Shown: positions 34,715 to 43,707, counted from the stretch's first letter. The stretch: DNA of 54,264 nt from an uncultured Prevotella sp. (GCA_900544825.1 UQWP01000012.1:1-54264); one strand, 5' to 3'. Notes: generated by a model from the letters alone, not told the origin. Numbers and translations are program-made.

Positions 34715-37675
34715 ATGAATACAACGAAAATCTTGGCTCTCAGAAAGCCGTTACTGATAAGCGCATGCCTGCTTGCCATGCAGGGTGCTGCCTATGCACA
34801 GAACCCAATCGTACAAACACAGTTAACTACCGACCCGGCACCTCTGGTTGTCGGAGACCGTCTCTATGTATATACCGGTCATGATGAAGATAAGGCTGAC
34901 TTCTTCTGGATGAACGAATGGCGTGTTTATTCTACCAAGGATATGGTGAACTGGACTGACCATGGTTCTCCGCTCGACCTCAGTTCTTTTTCCTGGGCGG
35001 ATGACCGTGCCTGGGCTGCACAGACCATCGAACGTAACGGTAAGTATTACTGGTATATCTGTGCGCACTCTAAACTGACGGGCGGAATGGCTATTGGTGT
35101 AGCTGTGGCAGATTCTCCTACCGGTCCTTTCAAGGATGCGCTGGGAAAACCGCTTTTCGATAATGGAAGTTGGGACAATATCGACCCTACCGTTTGGATG
35201 GATGAGGATGGTCAGGCTTATCTCTATTGGGGTAATCCACATCTCTACTATGCCAAACTGAATGAAGATATGATCAGCTTCAAGGGGGGTATAGATGCCA
35301 AGGCTGCTGTTGATGAAAAGAGAGAAGTGGGAAGAATCGTGATGACTGAGGAGGGATTCGGTTCGCCTGATGTGGAGAAGCGTGATTCTACCCGAAAATA
35401 TAAAGATTGCTACACTGAGGGACCTTGGTTCATGAAGCGTGGCAAGAACTATTATATGATCTATGCAGCAGGTGGAGTGCCTGAGCACATTGCTTATTCC
35501 ATGAGCAAGAAGCCTTTTGGACCATGGAAGTATATGGGCGAAATCATGCCACAGGAGAATACGGGTTCCTTTACTAATCATTGCGGTGTTACCGACTTCA
35601 AGGGCAAGTCTTATTTCTTCTATCATACGGGTAAACTGGGTGGTGGATTCGGACGCAGCGTGGCTGTGGAGGAGTTCAAATATAATGCCGACGGCACCTT
35701 CCCTATCATCCATCATACTGAGGAAGGAGTGACTCCTATCGCAACCCTCAATCCTTACAAGCGTCAGGAGGCGGAGACCATCGCTTTCTCTAAGGGAGTG
35801 AAGTCGGAGCAGACAGATGATACGGGTGTTTATATCTCGGAAATACACAATGATGATTATATTAAGGTACGTGAGGTGGATTTCGGAAATGCGAGTCCAG
35901 ATGCATTTGCCATCTCTGCTGCGTGCTCATCGCTCGGCGGTTCTTTGGAGGTTCATCTCGATAAAAAGGATGGTGAACTGGTGGCAAAGATAGATGTCAG
36001 CAAGACTGGTGGCTGGGAAAAGTGGAAGACTTTCTCGGCGCAAACGCTGAAGAAAGTTACCGGAAAGCATGATATATACTTCGTGTTCAAGGGATTGAAG
36101 GGAAGCAAGCTCTTCAATTTCAACTGGTGGAAGTTTGAGAAGAATTTCGCCAATCCTGTGGTTTGGGCTGATGTGCCTGATGTGGATGTAATCCGTGTAG
36201 GAGATGCATTCTATATGGTGAGCACCACCATGCATCTGATGCCGGGTGCGCCTATCATGAAATCGAAGGATCTGGTAAACTGGGAAACCGTGAACTATAT
36301 CTTCCCTAAACTTACCGATTCGCCTAAGTATGACATGAAGGAGGGTACGGTGTATGGTCGTGGTCAGTGGGCTACTTCGCTTCAGCATCATCGTGGCAAG
36401 TTCTATGCGCTCTTTGCTCCGAACGATAATCCTGGTGGCGAGACTTATATCTGCACAGCTGATGATATCGAGGGTAAATGGACCATCCACAGCCGTTTGC
36501 AGCATTTCCATGATGCCGCTCTCTTTTTCGATGACGACGACAAAGCATACGTAGTTTATGGCACGGGCGAGATGGTGCAGCTGAATGCAGACTTAACCGA
36601 TGTAGTGCCGGGCAGCCACTGCAAACTCTTTGAACGTGATGCAGATGAAACAGGCTTGCTCGAAGGTTCCCGTATGATTAAGCATAATGGCAAGTATTAT
36701 CTCCTGATGATTTCATGGACCAAGGGACATCCGCGCCGTGAAGTGTGCTATCGTGCCGATAAGATAACGGGTCCTTACGAAAAGAAGGTGATTCTGGAGA
36801 CAGAGTTTGCCGGATTCAACGGTGTGGGACAAGGTACGATTGTAGATGATAAGGATGGCAACTGGTATGGCATCGTATTCCAAGACCGTGGTGGAGTGGG
36901 CAGAGTGCTCACACTGGAGCCATGTACCTGGAAGGATGGATGGCCTATACTGGTTGATGAAAAGGGCAATATTCCTGCCAAGATGCAGAAGCCAGTGCTG
37001 GGTTATGACGGCAAGGGACTCGTGTATAGCGACGACTTCTCTAAAGATAAACTGGAATTGCAGTGGCAGTGGAATCACAATCCTGTGGATAATGCCTGGT
37101 CGCTCACAGAGCGCAAGGGCTGGCTCCGCCTAAAGACATCCCGTATCGTTCCTAATATCTTCCTGGCTCCCAATACCATCAGTACCCGCACTGAGGGACC
37201 AACCTGCGCGGGAATCATCAAGATGGATGTGAGCAAGATGAAAGATGGCGATGTGGCTGGTCTGTCAGCCTTCCAGGGTGATGCAGCTTTGCTTTCTGTA
37301 GTTAAGGAAGGCAAGAAGCTCTTTGTGGTAGGAACCAAGGAGAGTGTTGCCCTGACGGATAAGGAAAAAGCGGTGACCGATGTGAAACGTGAGGAGGTGT
37401 ATTGCGAGCCATTGAATCTGAAACAGGATAAGGCAACGAAATCAAGCATCATTTATCTGAAGATGAGCTGCGATTTCCGTCTTCATCAGGATCTCGCCAC
37501 CTTATTATATAGTATAGATGGAAAGAACTGGATTCCTGCCATCAAGGATTTCAAGATGCAGTATGATTATCGCCGCCTCTTCATGGGTACTCGTATCGCT
37601 ATCTACAACTATGCCACAAAGGCTGCTGGCGGATATGTGGATGTTGATTCTTTTGACTATCATAAAACTGAATAG
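34712..37675 (+). CDS. Secreted GH43-CBM6-GH43 fusion enzyme
   Basis: 987 aa from ATG 34712 (34715 also possible); a TTG at 34667 lies before the promoter and is rejected. After the signal peptide (to about 30) comes a XynD-like GH43 with D41 in TTDPAP, NIDPTVW and YTEGPWF; then a CBM6 (about 360-480); then a second GH43 of the beta-xylosidase/arabinofuranosidase type (NPVVWADVPDVDVIRVGD, FHDAALFFDDD, LLEGSRM) with its concanavalin-like C-terminal domain. In the second GH43 the usual PDPD reads PDVD; the catalytic first Asp is kept. Two GH43 units on one chain suggest coupled removal of arabinose and xylose. The GH95 gene follows after 2 bases. Confidence 0.9.
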   Translation: MMNTTKILALRKPLLISACLLAMQGAAYAQNPIVQTQLTTDPAPLVVGDRLYVYTGHDEDKADFFWMNEWRVYSTKDMVNWTDHGSPLDLSSFSWADDRAWAAQTIERNGKYYWYICAHSKLTGGMAIGVAVADSPTGPFKDALGKPLFDNGSWDNIDPTVWMDEDGQAYLYWGNPHLYYAKLNEDMISFKGGIDAKAAVDEKREVGRIVMTEEGFGSPDVEKRDSTRKYKDCYTEGPWFMKRGKNYYMIYAAGGVPEHIAYSMSKKPFGPWKYMGEIMPQENTGSFTNHCGVTDFKGKSYFFYHTGKLGGGFGRSVAVEEFKYNADGTFPIIHHTEEGVTPIATLNPYKRQEAETIAFSKGVKSEQTDDTGVYISEIHNDDYIKVREVDFGNASPDAFAISAACSSLGGSLEVHLDKKDGELVAKIDVSKTGGWEKWKTFSAQTLKKVTGKHDIYFVFKGLKGSKLFNFNWWKFEKNFANPVVWADVPDVDVIRVGDAFYMVSTTMHLMPGAPIMKSKDLVNWETVNYIFPKLTDSPKYDMKEGTVYGRGQWATSLQHHRGKFYALFAPNDNPGGETYICTADDIEGKWTIHSRLQHFHDAALFFDDDDKAYVVYGTGEMVQLNADLTDVVPGSHCKLFERDADETGLLEGSRMIKHNGKYYLLMISWTKGHPRREVCYRADKITGPYEKKVILETEFAGFNGVGQGTIVDDKDGNWYGIVFQDRGGVGRVLTLEPCTWKDGWPILVDEKGNIPAKMQKPVLGYDGKGLVYSDDFSKDKLELQWQWNHNPVDNAWSLTERKGWLRLKTSRIVPNIFLAPNTISTRTEGPTCAGIIKMDVSKMKDGDVAGLSAFQGDAALLSVVKEGKKLFVVGTKESVALTDKEKAVTDVKREEVYCEPLNLKQDKATKSSIIYLKMSCDFRLHQDLATLLYSIDGKNWIPAIKDFKMQYDYRRLFMGTRIAIYNYATKAAGGYVDVDSFDYHKTE

Positions 37676-37677
37676 TA

Positions 37678-40113
37678 ATGAGAAATAGAATGATAGTGGG
37701 AACTATGGCTTTGGCGTTCCTTCTTCCGGTGCAGATGATGGCTAAAGCTAGCTGCTCTGATAACAGTACCCGACTTTGGTATAACGCCCCAGCCCAGCAG
37801 TGGCTGGAGGCTCTGCCTATAGGAAACTCTCATCTGGGAGGTATGGTGTATGGCGGAACCACCGACGAGAATATCCAGTTGAATGAGGAGACTTTCTGGA
37901 GTGGTGGTCCCCATAACAACAACAGCAAGAAATCCCTGGAGAATCTGCCAAAGGTGAGGGAACTCATCTTCAATGGTAGGGAAGAGGAGGCTGCGGCTCT
38001 CATTAACCAGACCTTCATCCCTGGTCCTCATGGCATGCGCTTCCAGCCAATGGCAAATTTGCATATCAGAATGAAGAACCAGGGAAAGGCTGATCAGTTT
38101 GTGCGTAATCTGGATTTGAAGAGGGCGATTGCTACGACTTCTTTTGTGATGGATGGCGTAAGATATACCCGTACCATCTTTGCTTCGCTGGCTGATGGCG
38201 TCATCGTTTGCCACATCAAGGCGAGTAGAAAGGGCGCCCTGAATATCGATGTTACCCTGGATTCTCCTTTTGAACATCAGACTCAGAAGACAGCGAATGG
38301 TGTAGTGCTGAAGGTGAAGGGACAAGACCAGGAAGGCATCAAGGCGGCTCTTGCTGCCGAATGTGTGGCGGATGTAAAGACGGATGGCACCGAGGCAACC
38401 ATCCTCGTGAGCGCTGCCACCAATTTTGTGAACTATCACGATGTGTCGGGCAATGCTGCCCAGCGCAATGCCGACTATATCAATAAGGTGAAACTGATGA
38501 GCTATGCACAGTTGGAGAGACGCCATGTGGAGGCTTACCAGAAGCAGTTTGCTACTTCTTCCCTGGTTCTGCCAACTGATGCCAATGCTTCGTTGCCTAC
38601 CAACCAGCGCCTGGAGAAATTTGCGGGCAGCAAGGATATGGCGATGGTGGCACTCATGTATAACTATGGCCGCTATCTGCTCATTTCCTCTTCCCAGCCT
38701 GGTGGACAGGCGGCAAACCTGCAGGGCGTTTGGAATGATAACAAAAATGCGCCTTGGGATAGCAAATATACCATCAACATCAATACGGAGATGAATTACT
38801 GGCCTGCCGAGGTAACGAATCTCGCCAACACCACGGAGCCTCTGTATTCGCTGATTAAGGATTTGAGCGTAACGGGAGCTCAGACGGCTAGGGAAATGTA
38901 TGGCTGCCGTGGCTGGATGGCTCATCATAATACGGATATCTGGCGCATTGCAGGTCCGGTGGACGGTGCGCAGTGGGGCATGTTCCCGAATGGTGGAGCC
39001 TGGCTCACCACCCATCTCTGGCAGCATTATCTCTATACGGGCGACAAGGCTTTCCTCAAGCAGTGGTATCCGGTAATCAAGGGTGCTGCTGAGTTCTATC
39101 TCGACTATATGCAGAAATTGCCGGGCACCGAATGGAAGGTAACCGTACCGTCGGTGAGTCCGGAACAGGGACCTAAGGGTAAGAGAACTGCCGTAACGGC
39201 TGGTTGCACGATGGATAACCAGATAGCCTTCGATGCCCTGACCAATGCAGTGAAGGTTTCAGAAATATTGGGTGTTGATGAGGCTGAGCGCAAGGAGATG
39301 CAGCTGTTGATTTCTCAGATTCCGCCAATGCAGATAGGAAAGTACGGACAGTTGCAGGAGTGGCTTGTAGATGCGGATGATCCGAAGAATGAACATCGCC
39401 ATATCTCGCATCTCTATGGATTGTATCCATCCAACCAGATTTCTCCTTTCTCTCATCCGGAACTTTTCCGTGCCGCAGCCACCACCCTGAAGCATCGTGG
39501 TGACCAGGCTACGGGTTGGAGTCTGGGTTGGAAAACGAACTTCTGGGCACGCATGCTCGATGGCAATCATGCATTCAGAATCATCAGCAATATGCTTCGA
39601 CTGTTGCCATCTGATGCGCAGGCAAAGGAATATCCTGATGGCAGAACCTATCCGAATCTCTTCGATGCTCATCCGCCATTCCAGATTGACGGCAATTTCG
39701 GAGTAACAGCCGGCATTGCCGAAATGCTCCTGCAGAGTCATGATGGAGCCGTGCATCTGTTGCCTGCAGTGCCTGATGCCTGGAAAGATGGAAGCGTGAA
39801 AGGATTGCGTGCTCGGGGTGGTTTTGTGGTGGATATAGACTGGAAGAATGGAAAGCTGATGCTGGCGAAGATTCGCTCAACTATTGGAGGCATCCTGCGT
39901 CTCCGCTCATACGTTCCGCTGAAGGCGAAGAATCTGAAGGTGAAGAATCTGAAGAAGGCAGAAGGTGATTGCCCGAATGCTTTGCTGGCGCCTGCCGTAG
40001 TAAAACCAGCGATGGAGCAGCAGAGAGTGGAAGAAGGCGTCATGGCGAATATCCCGACGGTGTATGAATATGACTTGGAAACAGAGCCTGGAAAGACTTA
40101 TTTCTTTAAATAA
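37678..40113 (+). CDS. Secreted GH95 alpha-L-fucosidase/alpha-L-galactosidase
   Basis: 811 aa. Signal peptide to about residue 24, then the GH95 order of domains: N-terminal beta-sandwich (RLWYNAPAQQWLEALPIGNSHLGGMVYGG, NEETFWSGGP), linker, and (alpha/alpha)6 barrel with NLQGVWNDN, NTEMNYWPAE, general acid candidate E496 in VSPEQGP, TGWSLGWKTNFWARM and D671 in FQIDGNFG. GH95 enzymes remove alpha-L-fucose or alpha-L-galactose. In a xylan locus the second is more likely, since corn glucuronoarabinoxylan carries L-galactose and a GH95 of this activity is known from a B. ovatus xylan PUL. It starts 2 bases after the double GH43 and is co-transcribed with it. Confidence 0.92.
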   Translation: MRNRMIVGTMALAFLLPVQMMAKASCSDNSTRLWYNAPAQQWLEALPIGNSHLGGMVYGGTTDENIQLNEETFWSGGPHNNNSKKSLENLPKVRELIFNGREEEAAALINQTFIPGPHGMRFQPMANLHIRMKNQGKADQFVRNLDLKRAIATTSFVMDGVRYTRTIFASLADGVIVCHIKASRKGALNIDVTLDSPFEHQTQKTANGVVLKVKGQDQEGIKAALAAECVADVKTDGTEATILVSAATNFVNYHDVSGNAAQRNADYINKVKLMSYAQLERRHVEAYQKQFATSSLVLPTDANASLPTNQRLEKFAGSKDMAMVALMYNYGRYLLISSSQPGGQAANLQGVWNDNKNAPWDSKYTININTEMNYWPAEVTNLANTTEPLYSLIKDLSVTGAQTAREMYGCRGWMAHHNTDIWRIAGPVDGAQWGMFPNGGAWLTTHLWQHYLYTGDKAFLKQWYPVIKGAAEFYLDYMQKLPGTEWKVTVPSVSPEQGPKGKRTAVTAGCTMDNQIAFDALTNAVKVSEILGVDEAERKEMQLLISQIPPMQIGKYGQLQEWLVDADDPKNEHRHISHLYGLYPSNQISPFSHPELFRAAATTLKHRGDQATGWSLGWKTNFWARMLDGNHAFRIISNMLRLLPSDAQAKEYPDGRTYPNLFDAHPPFQIDGNFGVTAGIAEMLLQSHDGAVHLLPAVPDAWKDGSVKGLRARGGFVVDIDWKNGKLMLAKIRSTIGGILRLRSYVPLKAKNLKVKNLKKAEGDCPNALLAPAVVKPAMEQQRVEEGVMANIPTVYEYDLETEPGKTYFFK

Positions 40114-40123
40114 ATCTCAAAAG

Positions 40124-40185
40124 TAGCCGTAAAAGTACCGTTTTGTCCACCTCCAGGTGGATAAAAAGTGGTACTTTTGCGGCTA
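40124..40185. repeat. Large nested inverted repeat spanning the next GH43 promoter
   Basis: TAGCCGTAAAAGTACC (40124-40139) pairs with 40170-40185 over 16 bases with one mismatch (T opposite G). Nested inside, TCCACCT (40146-40152) pairs with AGGTGGA (40155-40161) across a 2-nt loop. The -7 element lies in the right arm. In read-through RNA from GH95 it would be a strong hairpin. Confidence 0.8.
40172..40179 (+). promoter_or_regulatory. -7 promoter element of the trefoil-tailed GH43 gene
   Basis: TACTTTTG followed by CGGC, inside the right arm of the inverted repeat, 43 bases before the start codon. An upstream in-frame ATG at 40157 precedes this element and is rejected as start. Confidence 0.5.
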
Positions 40186-40222
40186 TATTATTAACAATAT
40201 AATTTTAGACCTAAGAATAAGA

Positions 40223-42361
40223 ATGAAGAAAGTATTATTTGCAACTTGCTGCATCGCTCTCCTGAGCGGTTCTCTTGGCGCTTCTGCACAGAAGCGATCT
40301 GCAGCGAAAAGTTCCTCTGCATCGTCCTTGTCAGGAAAGTCATGGTCGGCTGATAACGGGAATGGTACCTTTACCAACCCTTTGTTTTATGATGAGTTCT
40401 CTGATCCTGATATCATCAGAGTGGGGGAGGATTATTATCTGGCGGGTACCACGATGCATAGCGTGCCGGGACTGGTGGTGCTCCATTCCAAAGATCTCGT
40501 GAACTGGGAATTCTCTTCCTACTGCTTCGACCGATTCGATGATTCTGATGACTTCAATCTCAGAAACGGGAAGGAAGCGTATGGACAGGGTATCTGGGCA
40601 CCTGCCATCCGCTATCACAACGGCAAGTTCTATATCTTCTCGAATATCAACGGACATGGTTTGCAGGTTTATATCTCGGACAGTGCCAAGGGACCTTGGA
40701 CGCATCATAAGATCAATGGCGATATCTACGACCTCTCCGTGCTCTTCGATGATGACGGAAAGGTGTATGCCGTGCATAAATACGGCAATGTGACCGTGAC
40801 GGAGCTGAAACCTGACCTCAGTGGTCCTGTAGAGGGAAGCAGCAAGGTGGTGATTCCTGAAGGTAACGCAATGGGAGAGGGACATCATGTATATAAAATC
40901 AATGGTATGTACTACATCCTCTCTGCCGATTATTCGCCGATGGGACGTATGCAGTGTGCCCGAAGCAAGAGTATCTGGGGACCTTACGAAACCTGCGTGA
41001 TCAGCGAAAGAGAATCTTTCGGATACGCCGCTGGATGGAGCGTGGGGAATATAGGCATCGGTCGTCCTTTGCCGGAAGATGGCTTCAAGTTCCAGAACAA
41101 CCAACCGAATGGAGTTACCCTGGGATGTGCTACCATTCATCAGGGCGGAATCGTGCAGGCTCCTGACGGCAAATGGTGGGGTGTATCGATGCAGGATTTC
41201 AATGCCGTGGGTAGAACCGTATGCCTTTCGCCTATCACCTGGGTGGATGGCTGGCCTTACTTCGGACTGGAGAAGAATCTCGGTCGCTCGCCTCGTACCT
41301 GGTTCAAGCCGAATGATATGGTGAAGACTCCTCAGGCTCCCTACGAGAGATGTGATGATTTCTCGGGAAAGGCCTTCAAGCCGGTTTGGCAGTGGAATCA
41401 TAATCCGAACGATAAGATGTGGTCGCTGAACAAGGAGCGCAAGGGATGGCTCAGATTACATTCCATGCCTGCCAAGCAGTTGCTCTGGGCAAAGAATTCG
41501 TTGACGCAGCGTGCCATCGGTCCTGTATCTTATACATCTGTCAAGCTGGATGCATCCCGATTGAAGGTTGGGGATGAGGCAGGACTCGGTGCCATGAATA
41601 CGCCATACGCTTCATTGGGCGTGGTGAAGACGGAAAAGGGATTGAGCCTGAGATGCTACGACCAGAACACCAACAAGCAGGTGCTGAAGCCGATTGCTAA
41701 GAACAAGGTGGTATGGTTGCGCCTTTGGGGTGATTACGACAAGAGTCTGCTGCAATATTCCTACTCTCTGGATGGAAAGAATTGGGAGAATATTGGAGAG
41801 CAGATGCTTTCTCCTTATCAGTTGAAGACTTTCCAGGGTGTGCGTGTAGCGCTGTATGCCTTTAACAAAACGGGAGTGAACGGTGGCGTGGCTGATTTCG
41901 ATGACTTCAAGGTAGAGGAACCGATGGCTGACAGAACAGCCAATCTGCCTATCGGAAAGACCATCCGACTCTTTAATCTTGCTGATGGCAACCTGATGAA
42001 TGCCACCGGTCACGGACTCATGCACAGCTCCTGGAACAAAAAGGAGATGAGCAATGGAGTGAAATTCATCATCGAGGATCGCGGACAGGGCAAGGTTGCG
42101 CTGAAAACCGTAGATGGACGATATGTCTATATCGCAGGTGCAGGCTTGTCGGGCGATGTGCGTCTTACCTCTGATGCCTCCTGTGCAGAGGAGTTTGTGT
42201 GGCAGGATATGCTTTACAACCGCTGTATGCTTCTATCGCTGAAGACTCAGCGGTATGTGGGCAAGCATCCTGCCGACGGAAGTCCTTATTCTGCTGATTT
42301 CCAGGGCGCAGATGCCGGTATGAAGAATGGCTGTGTCTTCTCCTGGGAAGTGGTAGAGTAG
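40223..42361 (+). CDS. Secreted GH43 xylosidase/arabinofuranosidase with trefoil-like C-terminus
   Basis: 712 aa from ATG 40223, which opens the signal peptide MKKVLFATCCIALLSGSLG. A serine/alanine-rich linker leads to a GH43 domain with D61 in FSDPDII, YDLSVLFDDDG and the acid Glu in MGEGHHVY. A concanavalin-like domain follows (CDDFSGKAFKPVWQWNHNP to DFDDFKVEEP). The last ~130 residues (IRLFNLADGNLMNATGHGLMHSS, VALKTVDGRYVYIAGAGLSG, TQRYVGKHPADG) look like a fascin/actin-crosslinking type beta-trefoil, perhaps carbohydrate-binding. It is the last sugar gene and meets the PorT-like gene tail to tail. Confidence 0.9.
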   Translation: MKKVLFATCCIALLSGSLGASAQKRSAAKSSSASSLSGKSWSADNGNGTFTNPLFYDEFSDPDIIRVGEDYYLAGTTMHSVPGLVVLHSKDLVNWEFSSYCFDRFDDSDDFNLRNGKEAYGQGIWAPAIRYHNGKFYIFSNINGHGLQVYISDSAKGPWTHHKINGDIYDLSVLFDDDGKVYAVHKYGNVTVTELKPDLSGPVEGSSKVVIPEGNAMGEGHHVYKINGMYYILSADYSPMGRMQCARSKSIWGPYETCVISERESFGYAAGWSVGNIGIGRPLPEDGFKFQNNQPNGVTLGCATIHQGGIVQAPDGKWWGVSMQDFNAVGRTVCLSPITWVDGWPYFGLEKNLGRSPRTWFKPNDMVKTPQAPYERCDDFSGKAFKPVWQWNHNPNDKMWSLNKERKGWLRLHSMPAKQLLWAKNSLTQRAIGPVSYTSVKLDASRLKVGDEAGLGAMNTPYASLGVVKTEKGLSLRCYDQNTNKQVLKPIAKNKVVWLRLWGDYDKSLLQYSYSLDGKNWENIGEQMLSPYQLKTFQGVRVALYAFNKTGVNGGVADFDDFKVEEPMADRTANLPIGKTIRLFNLADGNLMNATGHGLMHSSWNKKEMSNGVKFIIEDRGQGKVALKTVDGRYVYIAGAGLSGDVRLTSDASCAEEFVWQDMLYNRCMLLSLKTQRYVGKHPADGSPYSADFQGADAGMKNGCVFSWEVVE

Positions 42362-42362
42362 G

Positions 42363-43109
42363 CTATTCGAAATAGAAAGTCAATGCAATCATCTTACTGT
42401 GAGCTCCTTTAGCTGCCAAGGCATAAGGGAGCTCATTCTTGTTTTTGATGTGCTCGGGATGTTTCTTGTCGAAGGAATCTGTCAATCCATACATAAACTT
42501 GAGTTCTGGACGAAGCTTGAAGAATGGCATGTAGAAATCGCAGCCTACGCCCAGTTCGAGGAATACTTCTGATTTCTTGAGCTTGATGTAGTCTGACTTG
42601 CTGCTATTGAGGTTCATCATCGGATTGATGCCCGCCATCACGTAAGGACGGTGGTTGTTGAAGCGTTCGGCTGCAAAAATCAGGTCAATAGCCGAGGAGA
42701 TATAGGCTGTCTTCATTTCCTGATGTTGAATGATATTGTTTCCGGCACCATCTTTCTCCAGAAGGTTATGAAAGGTGAGGTGGCGGGTTCCGAAGTACAT
42801 GGCAGGGGCGATGCGGAACTGAAAGCTTCTGTTAAGTCGGAATTCACCCAGTACGCCTACGGTGAGCCCCATATCCCAACGGTCCTGATCTACCATGACA
42901 TGAGAAGGTTGCTCGATACCGTCGGCATCGATATATTGGGTGATTCCGGTATTCTGAAACTCGATATCCTGTGCATGAGTTCCGATCAGTACGCCAAAAT
43001 GGAAAGGGCGCAGGTCGGTATAAGGGCGATTTTCTACCGTCCTAAGCTGTGCCATACAGTTGATACCAATATAGAAGGCTATTAGAGCCATCAGTATGAT
43101 TCTCTTCAT
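42363..43109 (-). CDS. porT: PorT-family outer membrane beta-barrel protein
   Basis: 248 aa from the ATG at 43109, which opens the signal peptide MKRIILMALIAFYIGINCMAQ; an upstream in-frame ATG at 43148 adds a hydrophilic stretch and is less likely. The body is an 8-strand-type barrel with RPFHFGVLIGTHAQDIEFQNTG at the front, GEFRLNRSFQFRIAPAMYFGTR, FLELGVGCDFYMPFFKLRPELKF and a C-terminal aromatic end (LTFYFE). This is the pattern of PorT, a component needed for type IX secretion in Bacteroidota. Its stop lies one base from that of the GH43 gene on the other strand. Confidence 0.8.
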   Translation of the reverse strand: MKRIILMALIAFYIGINCMAQLRTVENRPYTDLRPFHFGVLIGTHAQDIEFQNTGITQYIDADGIEQPSHVMVDQDRWDMGLTVGVLGEFRLNRSFQFRIAPAMYFGTRHLTFHNLLEKDGAGNNIIQHQEMKTAYISSAIDLIFAAERFNNHRPYVMAGINPMMNLNSSKSDYIKLKKSEVFLELGVGCDFYMPFFKLRPELKFMYGLTDSFDKKHPEHIKNKNELPYALAAKGAHSKMIALTFYFE

Positions 43110-43215
43110 ATTTGCTATTTGTTCTTCGTTGTTATTAATAAACGGCAAGCTTGGCTTCTTATTGTTCTAATTTATTTCGATAAAGTATAAATTGAGTAAA
43201 ATCAAGAAAAAAGTC

Positions 43216-43282
43216 ATACCTATTTGTAGGTATATCGAAAATAATTGTTATCTTTGCACCATCAAAAGTAGGTAATAACCTA
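43216..43282. repeat. Two TAGGT/ACCTA inverted repeats flanking the ferredoxin promoter
   Basis: ATACCTA (43216-43222) and TAGGTAT (43227-43233) form a 7-bp hairpin with TTTG in the loop; TAGGT (43269-43273) and ACCTA (43278-43282) form a second. The -7 element lies between them. The same TAGGT half-site four times around a promoter suggests an operator. Confidence 0.55.
43249..43256 (+). promoter_or_regulatory. -7 promoter element of the ferredoxin gene
   Basis: TATCTTTG followed by CACC. A TTTG at 43223-43226, 22 bases upstream, could be the -33 element. Confidence 0.65.
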
Positions 43283-43337
43283 TCTCTAGATTAGCATAGA
43301 TACAGAAACATTATTAACATTTTAAATATTTATAATT

Positions 43338-43505
43338 ATGGCATACGTAATTGGTGACGATTGTATCGCTTGCGGTACATGTATTGATGAGTGTCCATCA
43401 GGGGCAATCTCTGAGGGCGAGAAGTATTCAATTAACCCAGATCTCTGCACAGAGTGCGGTACTTGTGCTGATGTTTGTCCTAATGAGGCAATCAGTCTTC
43501 CATAA
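43338..43505 (+). CDS. 2[4Fe-4S] ferredoxin
   Basis: 55 aa, a small gene. Two CxxCxxCxxxCP cluster motifs are visible: CIACGTCIDECP (9-20) and CTECGTCADVCP (37-48), with the usual GAIS and EAIS after each. This is a bacterial-type low-potential electron carrier for anaerobic metabolism (pyruvate:ferredoxin oxidoreductase and similar enzymes). It has its own promoter and terminator and is monocistronic. Length matches the clostridial-type family. Confidence 0.97.
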   Translation: MAYVIGDDCIACGTCIDECPSGAISEGEKYSINPDLCTECGTCADVCPNEAISLP

Positions 43506-43545
43506 TTTATTATGGAAAGATACTTTTAGTTACAATAAAACATTG

Positions 43546-43575
43546 AGAGCGGTTCCTTTGGAATCGCTCTTTTCG
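43546..43575 (+). terminator. Terminator of the ferredoxin gene
   Basis: AGAGCGGTTCC (43546-43556) pairs with GGAATCGCTCT (43560-43570), one G-T wobble, 3-nt loop, then TTTCGTTT. Confidence 0.8.
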
Positions 43576-43643
43576 TTTATGGTCTGATTTATGAGGTTAT
43601 GGTGGGTTTGTTTATTTGTGAAAAGGTAGGCTTTTTCACAAAT

Positions 43644-43683
43644 AAAGGGGGTGAAAGCCATATCACATGGCCATCACCCCTTT
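43644..43683 (-). terminator. Terminator of the TonB/TPR operon
   Basis: On the minus strand AAAGGGGTG (43683-43675) pairs with the complement of 43644-43653, with GGCC/GGC pairs further in. It lies 24 bases after the TPR gene stop. Confidence 0.65.
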
Positions 43684-43707
43684 AACTAAAAATTTATATC
43701 GTAGTTT

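Noticed and set aside
34823..35848. Open frame of 341 codons on the minus strand, opposite the double GH43
   Set aside because: Composition and lack of domains show that it is antisense noise.
37660..39027. Open frame of 455 codons on the minus strand, opposite GH95
   Set aside because: No signal, no domain, and the plus-strand GH95 is complete with its motifs.
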